The notes beneath the pieces were generated by a model. That model did no database searches and was not told the origin of the DNA. It saw only the letters and a program-made list of their open reading frames with translations. Below, one piece after another: positions 1 through 7,338 of a stretch of 18,755 nucleotides of DNA. A program made the translations under genes and the position numbers. The stretch's first letter is position 1, and the number at the start of each line of letters is the position of its first letter. This stretch comes from Ruminococcus flavefaciens (GTDB lineage: Bacteria > Bacillota > Clostridia > Oscillospirales > Ruminococcaceae): assembly GCA_002310115.1 (NCBI GenBank), contig DBYI01000118.1:1-18755 (forward strand). Direction: 5' to 3'.

Positions 1-34
1 ATTTTACAAGATATTATGAGGAGGTATATATATT

Positions 35-430
35 ATGAGTAAACTTAACGATTTTCTTACGGAAGCAGGTATGTTTTTCGTTGCTACAAACGATGGTGCA
101 CAGCCTAAGCTTAGACCTTTTGGGGCTCACGTTGAGATTGACGGAAAGGTTATTTTTGCAGTTGGCGATTTCAAGGCAGTTTACAGGCAGATGCTTGCCA
201 ATCCTCTTTGCGAGATAGTTGCTTGTAAGCCAGACGGAGTATGGCTCCGTTATACTGGCAAAATTGTTTTTGATGATAATCCGAAGTATCAGGAAGCTAT
301 GTTCGCAACTAGCCCGCTTCTTAAGGAGATATATAATGAGAAAACAGGCTTCAAGATGAAAACTTTCCGCCTTGAGGACGCCACTGCATTCATTATGCCG
401 CCTATGGGCGAGCCAGAGAAGATACTCTGA
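35..430 (+). CDS. Pyridoxamine 5'-phosphate oxidase-fold (PPOX) family protein
   Basis: A 131-residue single-domain protein of the split-barrel PPOX family, which normally binds FMN (some members F420 or haem) as a homodimer in the cytoplasm. The N-terminal stretch (MFFVATNDGAQPKLRPFG, residues 13-30) is the usual first beta hairpin, in which a short reductase-like domain reads 'vaT.dg..p.vRp', and the Y-x-G-K-I segment near residue 73 is the later barrel strand. Length is typical of the short clostridial NimA/YhbP-like members and too short for a true PdxH, so pyridoxal phosphate synthesis should not be assumed. An AGGAGG site (19-24) sits 10 bases before the ATG and fixes the start. The promoter lies outside the window. 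A perfect 18-bp inverted repeat 153 bases downstream can end its transcript. The fold assignment is fairly secure; the substrate is unknown. Confidence 0.8.
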   Translation: MSKLNDFLTEAGMFFVATNDGAQPKLRPFGAHVEIDGKVIFAVGDFKAVYRQMLANPLCEIVACKPDGVWLRYTGKIVFDDNPKYQEAMFATSPLLKEIYNEKTGFKMKTFRLEDATAFIMPPMGEPEKIL

Positions 431-582
431 TAATTTATAATGAATAATGTACGAATTATAAATGGATTGAATAATAAAGTATCAATAACGAAGAAGGAAC
501 ATCCTTGAACCGCTTGTTTATTGGAACTTTGTTTTATACAGTCTCATATTGTAGTTTTGCGGCATGCGTGAGGTGTCACTTT

Positions 583-624
583 CGATAAAAAATCCCTATC
601 AATAGTGATAGGGATTTTTTATCG
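583..624. terminator. Perfect 18-bp bidirectional terminator hairpin
   Basis: The arms at 583-600 and 607-624 are exact reverse complements around a 6-base loop (AATAGT). The outer part of each arm is A-rich on the left and T-rich on the right, so the transcript of either strand ends in a stable stem followed by a U run. It is placed to stop the rightward PPOX transcript and any leftward read-through from the MATE gene. Confidence 0.8.
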
Positions 625-756
625 GTGGTGCTAGGAGTAGCCACAGTTCTTACATGTGAAAGTTCTGTTATAGCCATTTGTAGCAAAACGTAAGCATGTG
701 TTAGCAATGGCGACAAGAGAAAAAAAGAGTGTATCTCAACAATCAACATAAAAATA

Positions 757-794
757 ATGGTTGCCCTTCAATTTTTAATTGAAGGAGCAACCAT
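757..794 (-). terminator. Terminator of the MATE gene
   Basis: A hairpin of about 17 bp with arms at 757-773 and 777-794 and one bulged base (786) around a 3-base loop lies 22 bases after the MATE stop codon. Read leftward it is followed by a T-rich run (complement of 747-756). The rightward side also has a T run (799-804), so it may work in both directions. Confidence 0.75.
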
Positions 795-815
795 ATGATT
801 TTTTATCTTCATTTA

Positions 816-2156
816 TCATCTATATGCAAGTTTTAAGTCCTTGGAAAGAATCTTTCTGAGGTCGAATGCTAATATTGCACCGCCTATGACTGCGGTAATA
901 AGCTCCGATACGGGTATGGTTAACCATACTAGGTTTATGCTTCCAAAGTAGTATGCAATGAATGCAAGAGGTATTACTAGGAATGTTCCTCTAAGTAAAG
1001 ATACCATCTGAGCTGTGTGTGCCTTTTCATTGGACGAGAAATACACTGCGAGTATCGTGTTTATGCCCATGAATGGCATGAACAGGAAATAAAGTTTCAG
1101 ACCGTGCTCGGCTATTGCTTGTAGTGTCTTGTTACTGCTGTTGTTGAAAAGGCCGACCAAAGGCGATACCTGTATGAAAAGCAAGATGTATGCAGTTGCC
1201 GAGAATATCAACGAAGTAACTACCGAAAGTTTCAGTAGATAACGTATAGCCAAGTCGCTTTTTCTACCGTGGTATCTGCACATGAGGGGTTGTACGCCGC
1301 TAGCTATCCCCACAAATATAGCAGTAAAGACTATTCCAATATTTGCGATTACGCCATATGCGGCAATTCCTATATTGCCAAGCAGACGGTATATCACGAA
1401 GTTGAAAATAAGTATGACTATTCCACCAGAAATCTCAGTAAAGAACGAGTGAAGTCCTAGCGAGACTATCTCACGAATAAGTTTCGGAGAAGGGAGCGAT
1501 AACCGTAGACTGAAAGCATTCCAGCCAGTGATGATATGTATGCTCATTATCCCCATACTTACGAACGGTGCGATACACGTAGCAAGCGCTGCACCGTCCA
1601 TTCCCATATCCATTCTGAAAATAAATATGTAGTCAAGCACTACATTGACAAAACTACCGCTCAGCATTCCAAGCATTGCAAGCTTCGGGGCACAGTCATT
1701 CCTCATAAAGCAGGCAAGCAGGTTATTTAAAAGAAAAGCGGGCGAAAACAGCAGTATCCTGTGTAGATAGCTGTGTGACATCTCAAATACAGCGGCATCT
1801 GCACCGAGGAGATGCGTAATCTGCCGTGAGAAAAATATACCCAGTATCTCAAACACGGCTGCAATGAGCAGTGTTGTCATGAACGCATTTGAGAATATTC
1901 TGTCAGTTTCTTCTCGTTCAGTCCTGCAATACATAATTGAGAACTTGCTCCCTCCACCCATTCCGAGCATAAGCCCGAAACCGTTCAGAAAGTTGAACAC
2001 AGGCAGAGCAAGGTTCAGTGCTGCAAGACCTTCCGACCCCATTCCCTTAGAAATAAAGAACGTATCTATCAGTATATAGATAGATACGCCTACAGAGCTG
2101 GTGACATTTGCCAATATGTACCTGAAAAAATCATTACGTATTGGTTTTCTGTCCAT
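816..2156 (-). CDS. MATE family multidrug/sodium antiporter
   Basis: A 446-residue polytopic membrane protein with about 12 hydrophobic segments in two similar halves, the size and layout of MATE (MepA/NorM/DinF-type) exporters, which expel cationic drugs or metabolites in exchange for Na+ or H+. The N-terminus (NVTSSVGVSIYILIDTFFIS, residues 17-36) and the GLAALNLALPVFN stretch are typical of the MepA-like branch, in which 'iyiliD..fi....G..glaalnla.P' is conserved. The second half restarts near residue 230 (GLHSFFTEISGG). The ATG is preceded by AGGGGG about 14 bases upstream; this site lies inside a small inverted repeat (2164-2180). A promoter with an extended -10 lies about 110 bases upstream, and a clear terminator follows. 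No regulator gene is adjacent. Family assignment is secure; the substrate cannot be read from the sequence. Confidence 0.93.
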   Translation of the reverse strand: MDRKPIRNDFFRYILANVTSSVGVSIYILIDTFFISKGMGSEGLAALNLALPVFNFLNGFGLMLGMGGGSKFSIMYCRTEREETDRIFSNAFMTTLLIAAVFEILGIFFSRQITHLLGADAAVFEMSHSYLHRILLFSPAFLLNNLLACFMRNDCAPKLAMLGMLSGSFVNVVLDYIFIFRMDMGMDGAALATCIAPFVSMGIMSIHIITGWNAFSLRLSLPSPKLIREIVSLGLHSFFTEISGGIVILIFNFVIYRLLGNIGIAAYGVIANIGIVFTAIFVGIASGVQPLMCRYHGRKSDLAIRYLLKLSVVTSLIFSATAYILLFIQVSPLVGLFNNSSNKTLQAIAEHGLKLYFLFMPFMGINTILAVYFSSNEKAHTAQMVSLLRGTFLVIPLAFIAYYFGSINLVWLTIPVSELITAVIGGAILAFDLRKILSKDLKLAYR

Positions 2157-2163
2157 TAAAAAT

Positions 2164-2206
2164 GTTTACCCCCTGTAAACAAGCGAAGCAAGCTGATATG
2201 GCTTGC
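2164..2206 (-). promoter_or_regulatory. Two small hairpins in the MATE leader, one covering the ribosome site
   Basis: GTTTAC (2164-2169) and GTAAAC (2175-2180) form an inverted repeat around CCCCT, so that in the leftward mRNA the AGGGG of the ribosome site lies in the loop. Just upstream, GCAAGC (2188-2193) and GCTTGC (2201-2206) form a second inverted repeat with a 7-base spacer. They could be mRNA hairpins tuning translation or a repressor operator. No known riboswitch class was recognised in the roughly 100-base leader. Confidence 0.35.
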
Positions 2207-2262
2207 GGACCAGTACGAACACTCGGTATGTCAGTAAGGTCAATTCTCTAATACATAACCAT

Positions 2263-2271
2263 ATTATATCA
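2263..2271 (-). promoter_or_regulatory. Extended -10 promoter of the MATE gene
   Basis: Reading leftward, the bases are TGATATAAT, which is an extended -10 (TGnTATAAT). No good -35 hexamer is present at the right distance, which is acceptable for extended -10 promoters. It would give a leader of about 100 bases. Confidence 0.5.
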
Positions 2272-2433
2272 CATTATCGCCAAAAATGATAGACTGTTTT
2301 TGTAACTTTGTATGAATGACGAAATTAATTGCTTAAATTATTGGCATAAGCTAGCATGTAGAACAATTTTAATGCTGAAAATTGTGCAATTGGTGTGGAA
2401 CTTTGATGACATTTGTTTATTAAGAGAGTAATA

Positions 2434-3006
2434 TTATGATAAATCGAGTGTGTGTATGCCAAGAGCATTGATCATAGAGTGTAGTTCGTGAAATTCATTT
2501 CGTTGCGTCTTCTTTGCAAAGAGACCTGAGCATTCGACAGTTATCTTTAGCTCTAAAAGATGGGAGCTGAAACGGAAAAAAGGCGGATTTGCGGTGATAT
2601 CCCGTTCAAAATCGGTAAAATCAGACCAGTAAAAAGTGGATAAATCTTTGAAAATTATCTGTTCCTTATCTATTGATTTAATATCAGTATGGCACTTGAC
2701 AAAAGGCTTCCAGTATTTGAAAGAAAAACCGTTTTCTGGTTCGCCGATTTCATATCCAAGAGCTTCCGTAAGCTTTGATTTTAGCTCTGGATACCATTTA
2801 TTCCATATTTCATCAGGCATTTCGCCTGATATCTGAATTCCACCTGGTTCTGTTGAGACGTACAATTCTATATTCGCTCCACACCATGTAAGACAGTTTT
2901 CACCTTTGTTGTAGTAATCCATCGAGCGGAAAACTTCATCTATTTTTTCCCATATCTTATCAGGGGCGGAATAGTGTATATTAAGACAAACATCATGAAC
3001 TGACAT
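2434..3006 (-). CDS. Hypothetical protein, 190 aa
   Basis: I do not recognise this soluble protein. It has no signal peptide or membrane segment and is rich in Trp and acidic residues. The N-terminal half looks like a beta-rich small domain (ICLNIHYS-like opening, CLTWCGANIELYV strand, then GGIQISGEMPDEIWNKWYPE), and the C-terminal half carries FYWSDFTDFERD and ends in an amphipathic helix. Stand-alone proteins of this kind are sometimes immunity proteins or SMI1/DUF-type accessory genes, but nothing here proves that. The ATG at 3006 is chosen over the upstream in-frame start at 3054 because AGGAG (3014-3018) sits 7 bases before it and because the predicted transcription start lies downstream of 3054. 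It has its own promoter (3035-3064); no terminator is evident after the stop. Confidence 0.7.
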   Translation of the reverse strand: MSVHDVCLNIHYSAPDKIWEKIDEVFRSMDYYNKGENCLTWCGANIELYVSTEPGGIQISGEMPDEIWNKWYPELKSKLTEALGYEIGEPENGFSFKYWKPFVKCHTDIKSIDKEQIIFKDLSTFYWSDFTDFERDITANPPFFRFSSHLLELKITVECSGLFAKKTQRNEFHELHSMINALGIHTLDLS

Positions 3007-3034
3007 AATTTTTCTCCTTTTGCTATAACTTTGA

Positions 3035-3064
3035 ATTATATTTTGGTTATACAATCAAAAGCAA
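3035..3064 (-). promoter_or_regulatory. Promoter of the 190-aa hypothetical gene
   Basis: Leftward TTGCTT (3059-3064) and TATAAT (3035-3040) are 18 bases apart, close to the housekeeping sigma-A consensus. Transcription would begin near 3028, about 22 bases before the ATG at 3006. Confidence 0.6.
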
Positions 3065-3143
3065 TACTCGCGTAGAAAATAGTGTTATTTCATGTTTATG
3101 AACGCTCACTAGAAAAAACATTAATTCAATTAAATACATAATG

Positions 3144-3169
3144 AAAAAAGCGTTCCTTGTTAGGAACGC
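3144..3169 (-). terminator. Terminator of rpmB
   Basis: GCGTTCC (3150-3156) and GGAACGC (3163-3169) form a 7-bp GC-rich stem with a 6-base loop. In the leftward direction it is followed by six T residues (complement of 3144-3149). It starts 23 bases after the rpmB stop. Confidence 0.85.
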
Positions 3170-3192
3170 CCTTTATTATCCATGTTGAATGA

Positions 3193-3378
3193 TCAAGCTC
3201 TTTCAACCTTACCTGAACGTAGGCATCTTGAGCAAGCGTAGATATGACAAGGAGTACCCTTGACGATAGCCTTAACACGCTTTACGTTAGGCTTCCATGT
3301 TCTGTTGGAACGTCTGTGTGAGTGAGAAACCTTGATACCAAAGGTTACGCCCTTTCCGCAGATATCACATTTTGCCAT
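3193..3378 (-). CDS. rpmB: 50S ribosomal protein L28
   Basis: A 61-residue protein matching bL28 along its whole length, a component of the large ribosomal subunit. The opening MAKCDICGKG, the central SHSHRRSNRTWKPN and the closing CSRCLRSGKV are diagnostic. It is the zinc-ribbon (C+) form, with C4, C7, C49 and C52 as the two CxxC ligand pairs; C44 is an additional cysteine. Length is normal for this family. A near-perfect AAGGAGGT site (3387-3394) lies 8 bases before the ATG. The gene is monocistronic, with its own promoter (3423-3451) and terminator (3144-3169), and is divergent from the long scpAB operon. Confidence 0.98.
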   Translation of the reverse strand: MAKCDICGKGVTFGIKVSHSHRRSNRTWKPNVKRVKAIVKGTPCHIYACSRCLRSGKVERA

Positions 3379-3422
3379 TAGGTTGCACCTCCTTAAATAA
3401 CCTGTAAAAATACAACATGATT

Positions 3423-3451
3423 ATTCTAACACATAATCAGAAAAAAAGCAA
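3423..3451 (-). promoter_or_regulatory. Promoter of rpmB
   Basis: Leftward TTGCTT (3446-3451), a 17-base spacer and TAGAAT (3423-3428) make a good sigma-A promoter about 45 bases upstream of the rpmB start. The A/T tracts at 3455-3488 lie immediately upstream and could act as an UP-like or bent element for both divergent promoters. Confidence 0.65.
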
Positions 3452-3509
3452 GTGTTTTTTGAAAAAAACTAAAAAAATTTTTTTTTGAAGTATAAAAATA
3501 CTTTTTTAC

Positions 3510-3538
3510 TTGAAATAAATAGCGATTTATAGTATAAT
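3510..3538 (+). promoter_or_regulatory. Promoter of the M50-scpAB operon
   Basis: TTGAAA (3510-3515) and a perfect TATAAT (3533-3538) are separated by exactly 17 bases. The start codon of the first M50 gene is 62 bases further on. No other equally good promoter was seen before 11121, so this may drive the whole rightward operon. Confidence 0.75.
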
Positions 3539-3600
3539 ATATATTGTATATCTATCTGCATTTTATATGCATGATACTGTATCGAAGAAAGGACATAAAT

Positions 3601-4299
3601 ATGAATTTGGATATTCAGACTTTTTTGAAGTATTTTGCGAGAATAGCAACGCTTCTACTCGTTTTACCATTACATGAATCAGCTCATGGCCTTATGGCTA
3701 AGTGGCTGGGCGATGATACTGCACAGAGACAAGGAAGAATTTCTCTCAATCCATTTGTACACCTTGATCCGCTAGGTTCGATACTTATGGTGCTTGGTGG
3801 CTTTGGCTGGGCAAAGCCTGTTGAGGTTAATCCAATGAGATTTAAGCATTACCGTGCTGGTTATGCGCTAACAGCTCTTGCTGGTCCAGTTTCGAATTTG
3901 CTGGCATCTTTCGTTTCAGCACTTGCCTTTGCCATAATCCTCTGCTTCAGAAGTGGTAAGGCGGCCTTTTACAGACTTTTAGATAATCAATACGATACAA
4001 TGTCGTGTCTGCTACTACTTTTGCAGTTCCTTGTTGTCGTTAATATCGGACTTGCACTTTTCAATCTTATACCTGTGCCACCTCTTGACGGTTTCAATAT
4101 CCTCCGTGCATTTACTCCTGAAAAGTTCGATCGCTGGGTATATCAGCATCAGAGAGAGATTAATTATGTTTTCTTTACATTATTCATTCTTATAAACGTT
4201 ATTCCAACTCAATATTCTCCGCTTGCTATAGCTTCCGATTATCTTTATAGGCTAATGATGAAGGCTGTATTGTGGATACCAGATACTTTCAGCGTATAA
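3601..4299 (+). CDS. Site-2 protease family (M50) zinc metalloprotease
   Basis: A 232-residue integral membrane protease of the compact M50B / SpoIVFB-YwhC-like type, which cuts substrates within the membrane. The zinc motif HESAH is at residues 25-29 in the first membrane helix, and the third ligand is Asp163 in the C-terminal motif NLIPVPPLDG (155-164). The conserved NPFVHLDPLGS loop (50-60) and GWAKPVEVNP (69-78) complete the family signature, so it looks catalytically intact. The start at 3601 is preferred over an upstream in-frame start at 3544 because GAAAGGA lies 8 bases before it and the alignment starts there. It heads the operon; a catalytically altered relative follows after 23 bases and scpA next. 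M50 genes beside scpAB are common in Clostridia. The substrate is unknown. Confidence 0.93.
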   Translation: MNLDIQTFLKYFARIATLLLVLPLHESAHGLMAKWLGDDTAQRQGRISLNPFVHLDPLGSILMVLGGFGWAKPVEVNPMRFKHYRAGYALTALAGPVSNLLASFVSALAFAIILCFRSGKAAFYRLLDNQYDTMSCLLLLLQFLVVVNIGLALFNLIPVPPLDGFNILRAFTPEKFDRWVYQHQREINYVFFTLFILINVIPTQYSPLAIASDYLYRLMMKAVLWIPDTFSV

Positions 4300-4322
4300 T
4301 CTGAAGTTTAGGGAGAAAAATA

Positions 4323-5039
4323 ATGGAATTTAAGTTTTACAGAGTTTTCCTTACGTTAGTCAGCAGAGGTGTTATGCTTACCGCTATAATGCCACTTGCA
4401 TGTTTTGTTAAGGCGTGGGTAGCTATGAGGCTTGGTGACAGAACGGCTGCAGGTGAAGGGAGACTTTCATTTGATTTTCGAAGGCATACAGACTGGTTTG
4501 GAATGCTTATGATACTTGTATTAGGCTTTGGTTGGAGCAAGGAGGTCAATATTGATGTATCAAGGCTTAAGAATATGAAGCGAGATGTTACGCTAATCTC
4601 GTTGGCTTCGCCTGTGACTTATTTTATTATATATGTACTCCTCAGAAATATTAGTCAGTTGATATTAGGAATTAATCCTGCATCATTTATCATGGCAAGT
4701 TTGTATTTTGTGCTGAGAAAAGCGGCGTTCTCGTCACTATTCTTCGGTATTATCGCTCTTCTGCCTATACCGCCACTTGATGGCTTCCACATATTCTATC
4801 AGTTCTCATGGCCGAAGTTTAGGCGCTGGTATTTTGCAAATTATCAGAAAATTTCTGAATGGTCGAGATATGTACTTCTTGCGGTATTTTTCTTGGGAAG
4901 TGTGAGCGACGGCGAATTTTCAATACTTGCTCCTCTTTCACATATGTGGAGACTTCTTCTCGACCGACTTATAGTTTTTAATCCCGAACTATCGGGAGTT
5001 ACGCAAACAATACTGGAAGAGATCATTCTTATGTGCTAA
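4323..5039 (+). CDS. Catalytically degenerate M50-like membrane protein (pseudoprotease)
   Basis: A 238-residue membrane protein clearly related to its upstream neighbour: the segments LGDRTAAGEGRLSF, LGFGWSKEVN and LPIPPLDGFHIF align one-to-one with LGDDTAQRQGRISL, LGGFGWAKPVEVN and IPVPPLDGFNIL of the active protease. At the place of HESAH this protein reads ACFVK (26-30), so both zinc histidines and the catalytic glutamate are gone. The NPFVHLDP loop is replaced by DFRRHTDW and the Asn of NLIP by Ala, while Asp153 of PPLDG is kept. It cannot be a normal zinc protease. The reading frame is intact, with a good AGGGAGA site before the ATG, which argues against simple decay. By analogy with inactive rhomboids it may bind or regulate the substrate or partner of the first protease; that is inference. 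Confidence 0.88.
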   Translation: MEFKFYRVFLTLVSRGVMLTAIMPLACFVKAWVAMRLGDRTAAGEGRLSFDFRRHTDWFGMLMILVLGFGWSKEVNIDVSRLKNMKRDVTLISLASPVTYFIIYVLLRNISQLILGINPASFIMASLYFVLRKAAFSSLFFGIIALLPIPPLDGFHIFYQFSWPKFRRWYFANYQKISEWSRYVLLAVFFLGSVSDGEFSILAPLSHMWRLLLDRLIVFNPELSGVTQTILEEIILMC

Positions 5040-5072
5040 TGAAGCGAATGATCTCGGTTCATACGGTGAAAT

Positions 5073-5828
5073 ATGGAAAGTATATCATTCAAGCTCGAGG
5101 TATTTGAAGGACCTCTCGATCTTCTGCTTAGCCTTATTGCAAAGCATAAGTTGAATATTTGCGATATTGAGATATCCAAGCTTCTGGAGCAGTATCTGCT
5201 GTATATTGATCAGGCGCATGAGCAGAATCTTGAGCTTGCAGGCGAATTCCTTGAAATGGCTGCAAGACTCATATATATCAAGACGGCGTCACTGCTGCCA
5301 CAGCCTGAGGAGGCTGAGCAGATGAAGCGAGAGTTGGAGGGGGCTCTCATAGAGTATTCTCTCTGCAAAATCGCTGCAAAGCAGCTTGCTGATGCATATG
5401 TAGGTGGAAATATTTTCGTTCGCGAGCCCATGAAAATAAAGGCCGACATGACATATACCCTTGTGCATGAGCCAGAGAGACTTGCTATCGCTTACAGCGC
5501 TATATCATTGAAAAATATAAAGTCTGAGCATGCTAAGCTGCATGTTGAAAACAAGATAAATTCAGTTGTTAAGCGTCGTATCGTATCGGTAATGTCAAAG
5601 GTAGTACATGTGCTTCGCGAGTTGTATACTACCGGTGAAGTCTATATGGATAAACTATACGACGGAGTTACTGATCGTTCGGAGAGGGTCGCTACTTTTC
5701 TTGCGGTCCTGGAGCTTACAAGGTCTGGTAGGATAACAATAAGCGACGATAATATGATGATATTCTTCAAGGGAAGAAAGAACGGAGTGAAGAAATCTTG
5801 GAGATCAAGGACAGGCTCGGAGCAATAG
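5073..5828 (+). CDS. scpA: Segregation and condensation protein A (kleisin)
   Basis: A 251-residue kleisin that bridges the SMC head domains and recruits ScpB to form the bacterial condensin acting in chromosome segregation. The N-terminal signature FKLEVFEGPLDLLLSLIAK (residues 6-24) followed by LNICDIEIS is diagnostic, the middle is a charged helical linker, and the C-terminal winged helix ends with ERVATFLAVLELTRSGRI, which binds the SMC cap. Length is typical. The ATG is preceded only by a weak GGTGA, so translation may depend on coupling with the upstream gene. The 3' end overlaps scpB by 31 bases, which supports joint production of the two subunits. smc itself is not in the window. Confidence 0.97.
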   Translation: MESISFKLEVFEGPLDLLLSLIAKHKLNICDIEISKLLEQYLLYIDQAHEQNLELAGEFLEMAARLIYIKTASLLPQPEEAEQMKRELEGALIEYSLCKIAAKQLADAYVGGNIFVREPMKIKADMTYTLVHEPERLAIAYSAISLKNIKSEHAKLHVENKINSVVKRRIVSVMSKVVHVLRELYTTGEVYMDKLYDGVTDRSERVATFLAVLELTRSGRITISDDNMMIFFKGRKNGVKKSWRSRTGSEQ

Positions 5829-6379
5829 AGGCTATACTCTTTGCAAGCGGCGAACCCATAGAGATGTACCGCCTTTCAGAGGCCAGCGGTGTTGATGCAG
5901 GAACGCTTCCATCAATGATAAGGTTGTTAAATGAGCGTTATGAGGATTGCGGAAGCGGAATATGCATAAAAAAACTGGACAGTAGCTATCAGATGTGTAC
6001 TCGTGAGGAGTATGCTGAGCAGATAAGAGCTGCTCTTGAAACTAAAAGAGCTGCGCCACTTTCAAATGCTGCTATGGAGGCTCTTACTATAATTGCCTAT
6101 AACCAGCCTGTATCAAAGGGATTTGTTGAGAATGTAAGAGGTATTGATAGCTCATCGGTTATCAATAATCTTGTTGAAAAGGGGCTTGTTGAAGAAGCAG
6201 GACGTCTTGATGTTCCTGGAAAGCCTATAGTATACAGAACAACATCAGTGTTCCTGAGAAGCTTCGGTCTAAGCTCAACTGCCGATCTTCCGCCTCTTCC
6301 GGGACAAGGAGATTTGGTTCTCGAGACAGAGGACGAGTTTGTGGACAGAGAACTTGCGGAGGCAAATCAGGATAGATAA
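5798..6379 (+). CDS. scpB: Segregation and condensation protein B
   Basis: A 193-residue ScpB, made of two winged-helix domains that dimerise and bind the central part of ScpA. The opening LGAIEAILFASGEPI and the second-domain signature LSNAAMEALTIIAYNQPVSK followed by VRGIDSSSVINNLVEKGLV are conserved across the family. The start is a TTG inside the scpA 3' end, supported by GGAGTGA (5784-5790) seven bases upstream and by the match to the usual ScpB N-terminus. The overlap with scpA implies translational coupling. The C-terminal 25 residues are acidic and variable. Confidence 0.97.
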   Translation: MEIKDRLGAIEAILFASGEPIEMYRLSEASGVDAGTLPSMIRLLNERYEDCGSGICIKKLDSSYQMCTREEYAEQIRAALETKRAAPLSNAAMEALTIIAYNQPVSKGFVENVRGIDSSSVINNLVEKGLVEEAGRLDVPGKPIVYRTTSVFLRSFGLSSTADLPPLPGQGDLVLETEDEFVDRELAEANQDR

Positions 6380-6400
6380 TAACAGAAAGGAGCGGCAGGA

Positions 6401-7327
6401 ATGATTGTACTGAAAATTCTGCTGTATATACTTCTTGCCGTTTTAGGCATATTACTTCTTGTACTAATAACTCCAGCTGGAGGCGAGTTTAGTTACATTG
6501 ATGGTAAATTTAGCTATAAAGTGAAGTTGTGGATACTGAATCTTATGGATTCTGAGGGCGGAGGTCTTTACGGTTGGTGGAAAAAGCGTAAAGCCAATAA
6601 GAAAGATAAGCCCGAAAAGCCTAAAAAGCCGAAAAAAATCAAGGAGAAGAAACAGAAAAAGAAAAAAGAACGAGATAAATACGAATGGGAAGATGAGCTT
6701 GACAGTATTCCCGTGAACAACATAGAGGATGGTACGTCTTCGGCAGAGACATCAGTTGAGACTATCGAGAACGAAGAATACGAGCCTGTTTCGGACAGTG
6801 TTGAAAAAGGAAAAGACAAAAAGAAGGATAAAAATAAGAAAAAGGTTGATACCAACGAGTATGTAACTGCGGATGAGGACAATTCTTCAAATGATGATGA
6901 AAAAAAGTCACTTAGCGATAAGGTAGAGTTCCTTGTAGGCATATGGGAGAGTGCACAACGTCCATTGCTAAAGATATTCAAGGGCTTCAAGATTAAAGAT
7001 TTGTATATTGATTTTGTTATTGCAGACGAGGATGCGTATGATTGTGCCATAAAATATGGAAAATACTCCACCCTAGTTTATAACGGAATAGCTTTTTTTA
7101 GTCAGCTTTTCACAGTAAGACTGAAAACTATAGATGTTCGTCCACAGTTCGGCGTATCAAAGGGGCGGTGGGACGTATCTGGAAAGCTGTATTTCCGCCT
7201 TGGAACATTGGTTATTGCAGGAGCATGGTTCCTGATAACATATCTTTTCAGGACTTTCTTGCCTGAAAAATTGAGAAGATTCAGAATGAAACGCAAAATG
7301 AAAAAATCCGCCGCAAGGCAGAAGTGA
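6401..7327 (+). CDS. DUF2953 (YtfI-like) membrane protein with a lysine-rich insert
   Basis: A 308-residue protein with an N-terminal membrane helix (residues 2-24), an extracytoplasmic-type strand region (GEFSYIDGKFSYKVKLW), a very charged low-complexity segment (about 59-170: first Lys-rich, then Glu/Asp/Ser-rich with two further KKDKNKK patches), and a C-terminal DUF2953 domain (about 171-263: FKIKDLYIDFVIADEDAYD... IDVRPQFG) followed by a second membrane helix (about 267-287) and a basic tail. In Bacillus the DUF2953 gene ytfI lies directly before ytfJ, exactly as here. The function is unknown; a sporulation link is inferred from that pairing. AAAGGAG lies 9-10 bases before the ATG. The charged insert is longer than usual for the family. 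Confidence 0.8.
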   Translation: MIVLKILLYILLAVLGILLLVLITPAGGEFSYIDGKFSYKVKLWILNLMDSEGGGLYGWWKKRKANKKDKPEKPKKPKKIKEKKQKKKKERDKYEWEDELDSIPVNNIEDGTSSAETSVETIENEEYEPVSDSVEKGKDKKKDKNKKKVDTNEYVTADEDNSSNDDEKKSLSDKVEFLVGIWESAQRPLLKIFKGFKIKDLYIDFVIADEDAYDCAIKYGKYSTLVYNGIAFFSQLFTVRLKTIDVRPQFGVSKGRWDVSGKLYFRLGTLVIAGAWFLITYLFRTFLPEKLRRFRMKRKMKKSAARQK

Positions 7328-7338
7328 GGTATATAATC

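Larger units (their letters stand above)
431..815. other. Intergenic stretch with two terminators
   Basis: This 385-base gap separates the PPOX gene from the convergent MATE gene. It contains a perfect inverted repeat at 583-624 and a second long hairpin at 757-794, both described separately. The remaining bases (431-582 and 625-756) hold only very short ORFs without convincing ribosome sites, and no RNA gene or repeat was recognised. Confidence 0.7.

Noticed and set aside
440..508. Short ORF (about 22 codons) after the PPOX gene
   Set aside because: It has no ribosome site and no recognisable sequence.
2181..2262. Known riboswitch (such as a guanidine class) in the MATE leader
   Set aside because: The conserved cores of the classes I know were not found; only two short inverted repeats are visible.
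6568..7071. Long leftward ORF (167 codons) opposite the DUF2953 gene
   Set aside because: It is Ser/Phe-rich because it mirrors the Lys/Glu-rich segment of the real gene; it has no ribosome site or family resemblance.
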